DNA from: JBEGTT01 sp041179245
Lineage (GTDB): Bacteria > Pseudomonadota > Gammaproteobacteria > Burkholderiales > Rhodocyclaceae
DNA length: 17,783 nucleotides
NCBI GenBank assembly: GCA_041179245.1
Contig: JBEGTT010000091.1
Coordinates: 1-17,783, forward strand
Reading direction: 5' to 3'
The notes below the pieces were generated by a model. The model worked only from the letters and a program-made list of their open reading frames with translations. It did not search any database and had not been told where the DNA came from. A program made the translations under genes and the position numbers. Shown piece after piece: positions 15,239-17,783 of this stretch (positions within the stretch are counted from its first letter, which is position 1; each line of letters begins with the position of its first letter).

Positions 15239-17783
15239 TCACGGTTGAGCTGAATTAAAAGTGGTTTTCCACAGGTTTTTTACATTTTCAGCGTGTTGTT
15301 CAATCTCTTCGTATGGCACGAGGCCCTTTTCATCATTGAGCCGTTTGGCGTGTTGTAGCCGGCGGTATTCACGGTAGGCTACCTGTGCGGCGGTAGCTGC
15401 TTCGACGGGAATAAGTCCAAGTTTTTCTGCCATACCGAGTAAAGCAATATTGCCTAGATTTTGTGTTAATTCTGGGAACTGATGGGCGTGGGCCAGAATC
15501 AGGTATTGCACGATAAATTCCACATCAATAATGCCACCCCGATCCTGCTTCAGATCGAAGTAGCCTTCTGTGTGCGAACCATGGTTATCGAGCATCCTCT
15601 GGCGCATGGCAACGACTTCGTCGCGTAGCGTGTTTGGATCACGAGGCAAGCTGAGTATTTCACGCCGGATGGCTTCAAATTTTTCACCAACAGCCGAATC
15701 CCCCGCACAAAAGCGGGCGCGAGTCAGTGCCTGATGCTCCCAGACCCAGGCATTATTCAGTTGGTATTCGCGGAAGGCTTCCAAGGACACAGCCAGTAAG
15801 CCGGCGTCGCCATTGGGGCGCAAGCGCAGGTCAGTCTCAAACAAGAAACCAGCTGGTGTTTGGCTAGATAACCACGTGTTAAGGCGTTGCCCTAGGCGGG
15901 TGTAGTTTTGCCCTGAATCTTGCGATTCATCATCGTAGAGATAAACCATATCCAAGTCGGATGAATAACCCAGTTCCTTGCCGCCTAATTTGCCGTAACC
16001 AATCACGGCAAAGGCAGGCGTTTCCCGATGGCGGGTACGGACTGTCTGCCAGCACAAATCGAGGGTGATTTTCAGGACGGTGTCAGCAAGTAAAGACAGA
16101 TGATCGGAGATACGCTCAATGGTGTGTAATCCGGCAAGGTCTTGCGCTAACAGACGAAAAACCTGCGCATGGTGAGCTTCGCGCAACAGATCCATTTCTC
16201 GCTCGGTATCTCCTGCAACGGCCGTTAGCTGGTCGCACAGTTGGGTTGAAAAGGCTTCAACATCGGTGGCCGTATCGAGTAAACGCGTGTATAGTAATTC
16301 GTCGAGCAAAATGGGGTGTCGGTTTAAATAATGCGCTGCCCACGCCGCACTACCGACCATATCAGCTACTTTTTGTAGCGCTTGCGGATATTGCTGCAAC
16401 AAGGCGAGATAGGCGCCTCGTCGGCTAATAATTTCCAGAAAACTGAGCCCACGTTGTAGGGTTAGGTCAGGTTGTGGGGTTGCTCGTGCGGCTTCGAGTA
16501 ATCGAGGCCCTACGGCATCCAGCCGTTCCCGGTTGGTGGCCGGTAATGCTTGGTAACGGGCTGATTGGTGAACTTCCTGTAAACGAGCCCAAGAAGCGTG
16601 TGGGTCTCGAAAACCCAGCCCTTCAAGGGCGGCGATTGCCGCATCGTTATCGAGTTGGCCAAGCCACAAGGGGGATAAAGCATGTTCCCCGGCTTCAGGG
16701 TCAGAAAATACCGATTCAAAATGCTGGCTGACGCGTTCCCGGTGGCGATTTAGTTCGGCGAGTAGTTCAGCCCAGTTTGCGAATCCCATGGTGGGTGCCA
16801 GAGCAGCCTGGCGTTCAGGGTTGTCCGGCAACATATGGGTTTGTTGGTCACCGACATATTGTAGGCGATGTTCTAACGTGCGCAGAAAACCATAGGCCTG
16901 ACGAAGTTCTTGCTCGGTGGCGGTACTGATTAGGTCCCGTTCTTGTAGACGTTTGAGCACGGTGAGGGTAGGGCGGGTTTGTAAGCCTTCTTTGCGGGTA
17001 TCGCGCCCCCCCCGAATTAGCTGGAAAACCTGAGCTAGAAACTCAATTTCACGGATGCCGCCAGGCCCTAGTTTGATGTGGTCGACCCTATCTTTGCGTG
17101 CCACTTCACGGCGGATTTGGGCATGTAAGCCACGCATGGCGTTAATCGCACCGAAGTCGAGATATTTGCGGAACACGAAGGGGCGGGCAATTTGATTTAA
17201 CGCTTTGGCCCAGTGAGGCTGAAGGTTATCCCCTTCATTCATCACACGGGCCTTGATCCAAGCGTAACGTTCCCATTCCCGGCCTTGGGTGATGAAGTAG
17301 TTTTCTAGCGCATCCAATGAGCAAGCCAGGGGGCCAGAATCGCCATTGGGGCGCAGGCGCATGTCGACCCGGAAAACTTGCCCTTCACTGGTGATTTCGC
17401 CAATAGCCGCAATCAATTTTTTACCGAGTCGGCCAAAAAACTCAAAGTTGTCGATCCGTTTTGGGCCAGATGTTTCGCCATCTTCGGGGTAGATAAAGAT
17501 GTAATCCACATCAGAGGAGACGTTTAATTCACGCCCGCCGAGTTTGCCCATACCAATGATTAGCATTTTTTGTGCTTGGCCTTGGTTATCCAGCGGCTCA
17601 CCATAAAGTGATGTGAGTTGTGGATGTAGCCAAGAGAGGGCGAAATTGGTCGTAATGTCTGCCAGCAAGGTCATGCTTTCGACGACTTCCGCTAAATTAG
17701 CGTGTCCCGTCAAATCTCGGAGCGCGATGTGGGCAATGGCTTGCTGGCGCACCCGGCGCAAGACAACTTTTAAACTGTCGTCG
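15239..17783 (-). CDS. glnE: Glutamine synthetase adenylyltransferase/deadenylase, 5' end outside window
   Basis: GlnE attaches AMP to, and removes it from, glutamine synthetase in answer to PII and glutamine, so controlling ammonia assimilation. The frame is open to the window edge, and 847 residues are visible of about 900-950 usual; only the N-terminus is missing. Counting from the in-frame TTG at 17761 as residue 1, the N-terminal deadenylase domain has GKLGGRELNVSSDVD (72-86) followed by VDMRLRPNGDSG. The C-terminal adenylyltransferase domain has GYGKLGGKELGYSSDLD (588-604), a second RLRPNGDAG and GGIIDVEF (742-749). Both nucleotidyltransferase centres keep their aspartate pairs, so both activities should be intact. 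The stop is TGA at 15239-15241. A run of eight G on the coding strand (17006-17013) encodes part of IRGGRD. The EF-hand protein gene follows directly. Confidence 0.96.
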   Translation of the reverse strand, partial: DDSLKVVLRRVRQQAIAHIALRDLTGHANLAEVVESMTLLADITTNFALSWLHPQLTSLYGEPLDNQGQAQKMLIIGMGKLGGRELNVSSDVDYIFIYPEDGETSGPKRIDNFEFFGRLGKKLIAAIGEITSEGQVFRVDMRLRPNGDSGPLACSLDALENYFITQGREWERYAWIKARVMNEGDNLQPHWAKALNQIARPFVFRKYLDFGAINAMRGLHAQIRREVARKDRVDHIKLGPGGIREIEFLAQVFQLIRGGRDTRKEGLQTRPTLTVLKRLQERDLISTATEQELRQAYGFLRTLEHRLQYVGDQQTHMLPDNPERQAALAPTMGFANWAELLAELNRHRERVSQHFESVFSDPEAGEHALSPLWLGQLDNDAAIAALEGLGFRDPHASWARLQEVHQSARYQALPATNRERLDAVGPRLLEAARATPQPDLTLQRGLSFLEIISRRGAYLALLQQYPQALQKVADMVGSAAWAAHYLNRHPILLDELLYTRLLDTATDVEAFSTQLCDQLTAVAGDTEREMDLLREAHHAQVFRLLAQDLAGLHTIERISDHLSLLADTVLKITLDLCWQTVRTRHRETPAFAVIGYGKLGGKELGYSSDLDMVYLYDDESQDSGQNYTRLGQRLNTWLSSQTPAGFLFETDLRLRPNGDAGLLAVSLEAFREYQLNNAWVWEHQALTRARFCAGDSAVGEKFEAIRREILSLPRDPNTLRDEVVAMRQRMLDNHGSHTEGYFDLKQDRGGIIDVEFIVQYLILAHAHQFPELTQNLGNIALLGMAEKLGLIPVEAATAAQVAYREYRRLQHAKRLNDEKGLVPYEEIEQHAENVKNLWKTTFNSAQP

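Overview
The window is a gene-dense stretch of chromosome from a proteobacterium, most likely a betaproteobacterium. This rests on the nusA-infB-rbfA order, RecJ with an RpfE-type neighbour, IspB and GlnE, and moderate base composition. A Neisseriales-like lineage is possible, but I cannot fix the genus from sequence alone. I see no insertion sequence, phage gene, CRISPR array, rRNA or tRNA, and no strong sign of recent transfer.

Left part, plus strand. Positions 1-6068 hold a translation and folding block: the 3' part of nusA, then infB, rbfA and a ppiD-type membrane-anchored prolyl isomerase. infB and rbfA overlap as TAATG. A terminator-like hairpin with a T6 run covers the ppiD stop codon and ends directly in front of the next gene. 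A second plus-strand block follows (6102-11219): a PP_4765/HI0933-type flavoprotein, an RpfE-like conserved protein overlapping it as TGATG, recJ, and an unusual orphan protein with a GAF domain, a cysteine-bearing linker and a C-terminal HPt domain.

Right part, minus strand. ispB (polyprenyl diphosphate synthase) converges on the GAF-HPt gene with only 11 bases between the stop codons, and has its own sigma70-type promoter. To its right, the minus-strand block reads glnE (5' end cut by the window edge), a 740-residue EF-hand/membrane protein starting 15 bases after the glnE stop, and a 157-residue coiled-coil/low-complexity protein with a very strong ribosome binding site. That small gene is followed by an 11-bp-stem hairpin, probably its terminator.

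Most genes are housekeeping: transcription and translation factors, envelope protein folding, DNA repair, quinone side-chain synthesis and nitrogen control. The parts worth attention are the GAF-HPt protein, the two uncharacterised genes behind glnE, and several small regulatory arrangements: the terminator abutting a GTG start, an ATG-TGA start-stop in front of recJ, and a possible internal start in infB.
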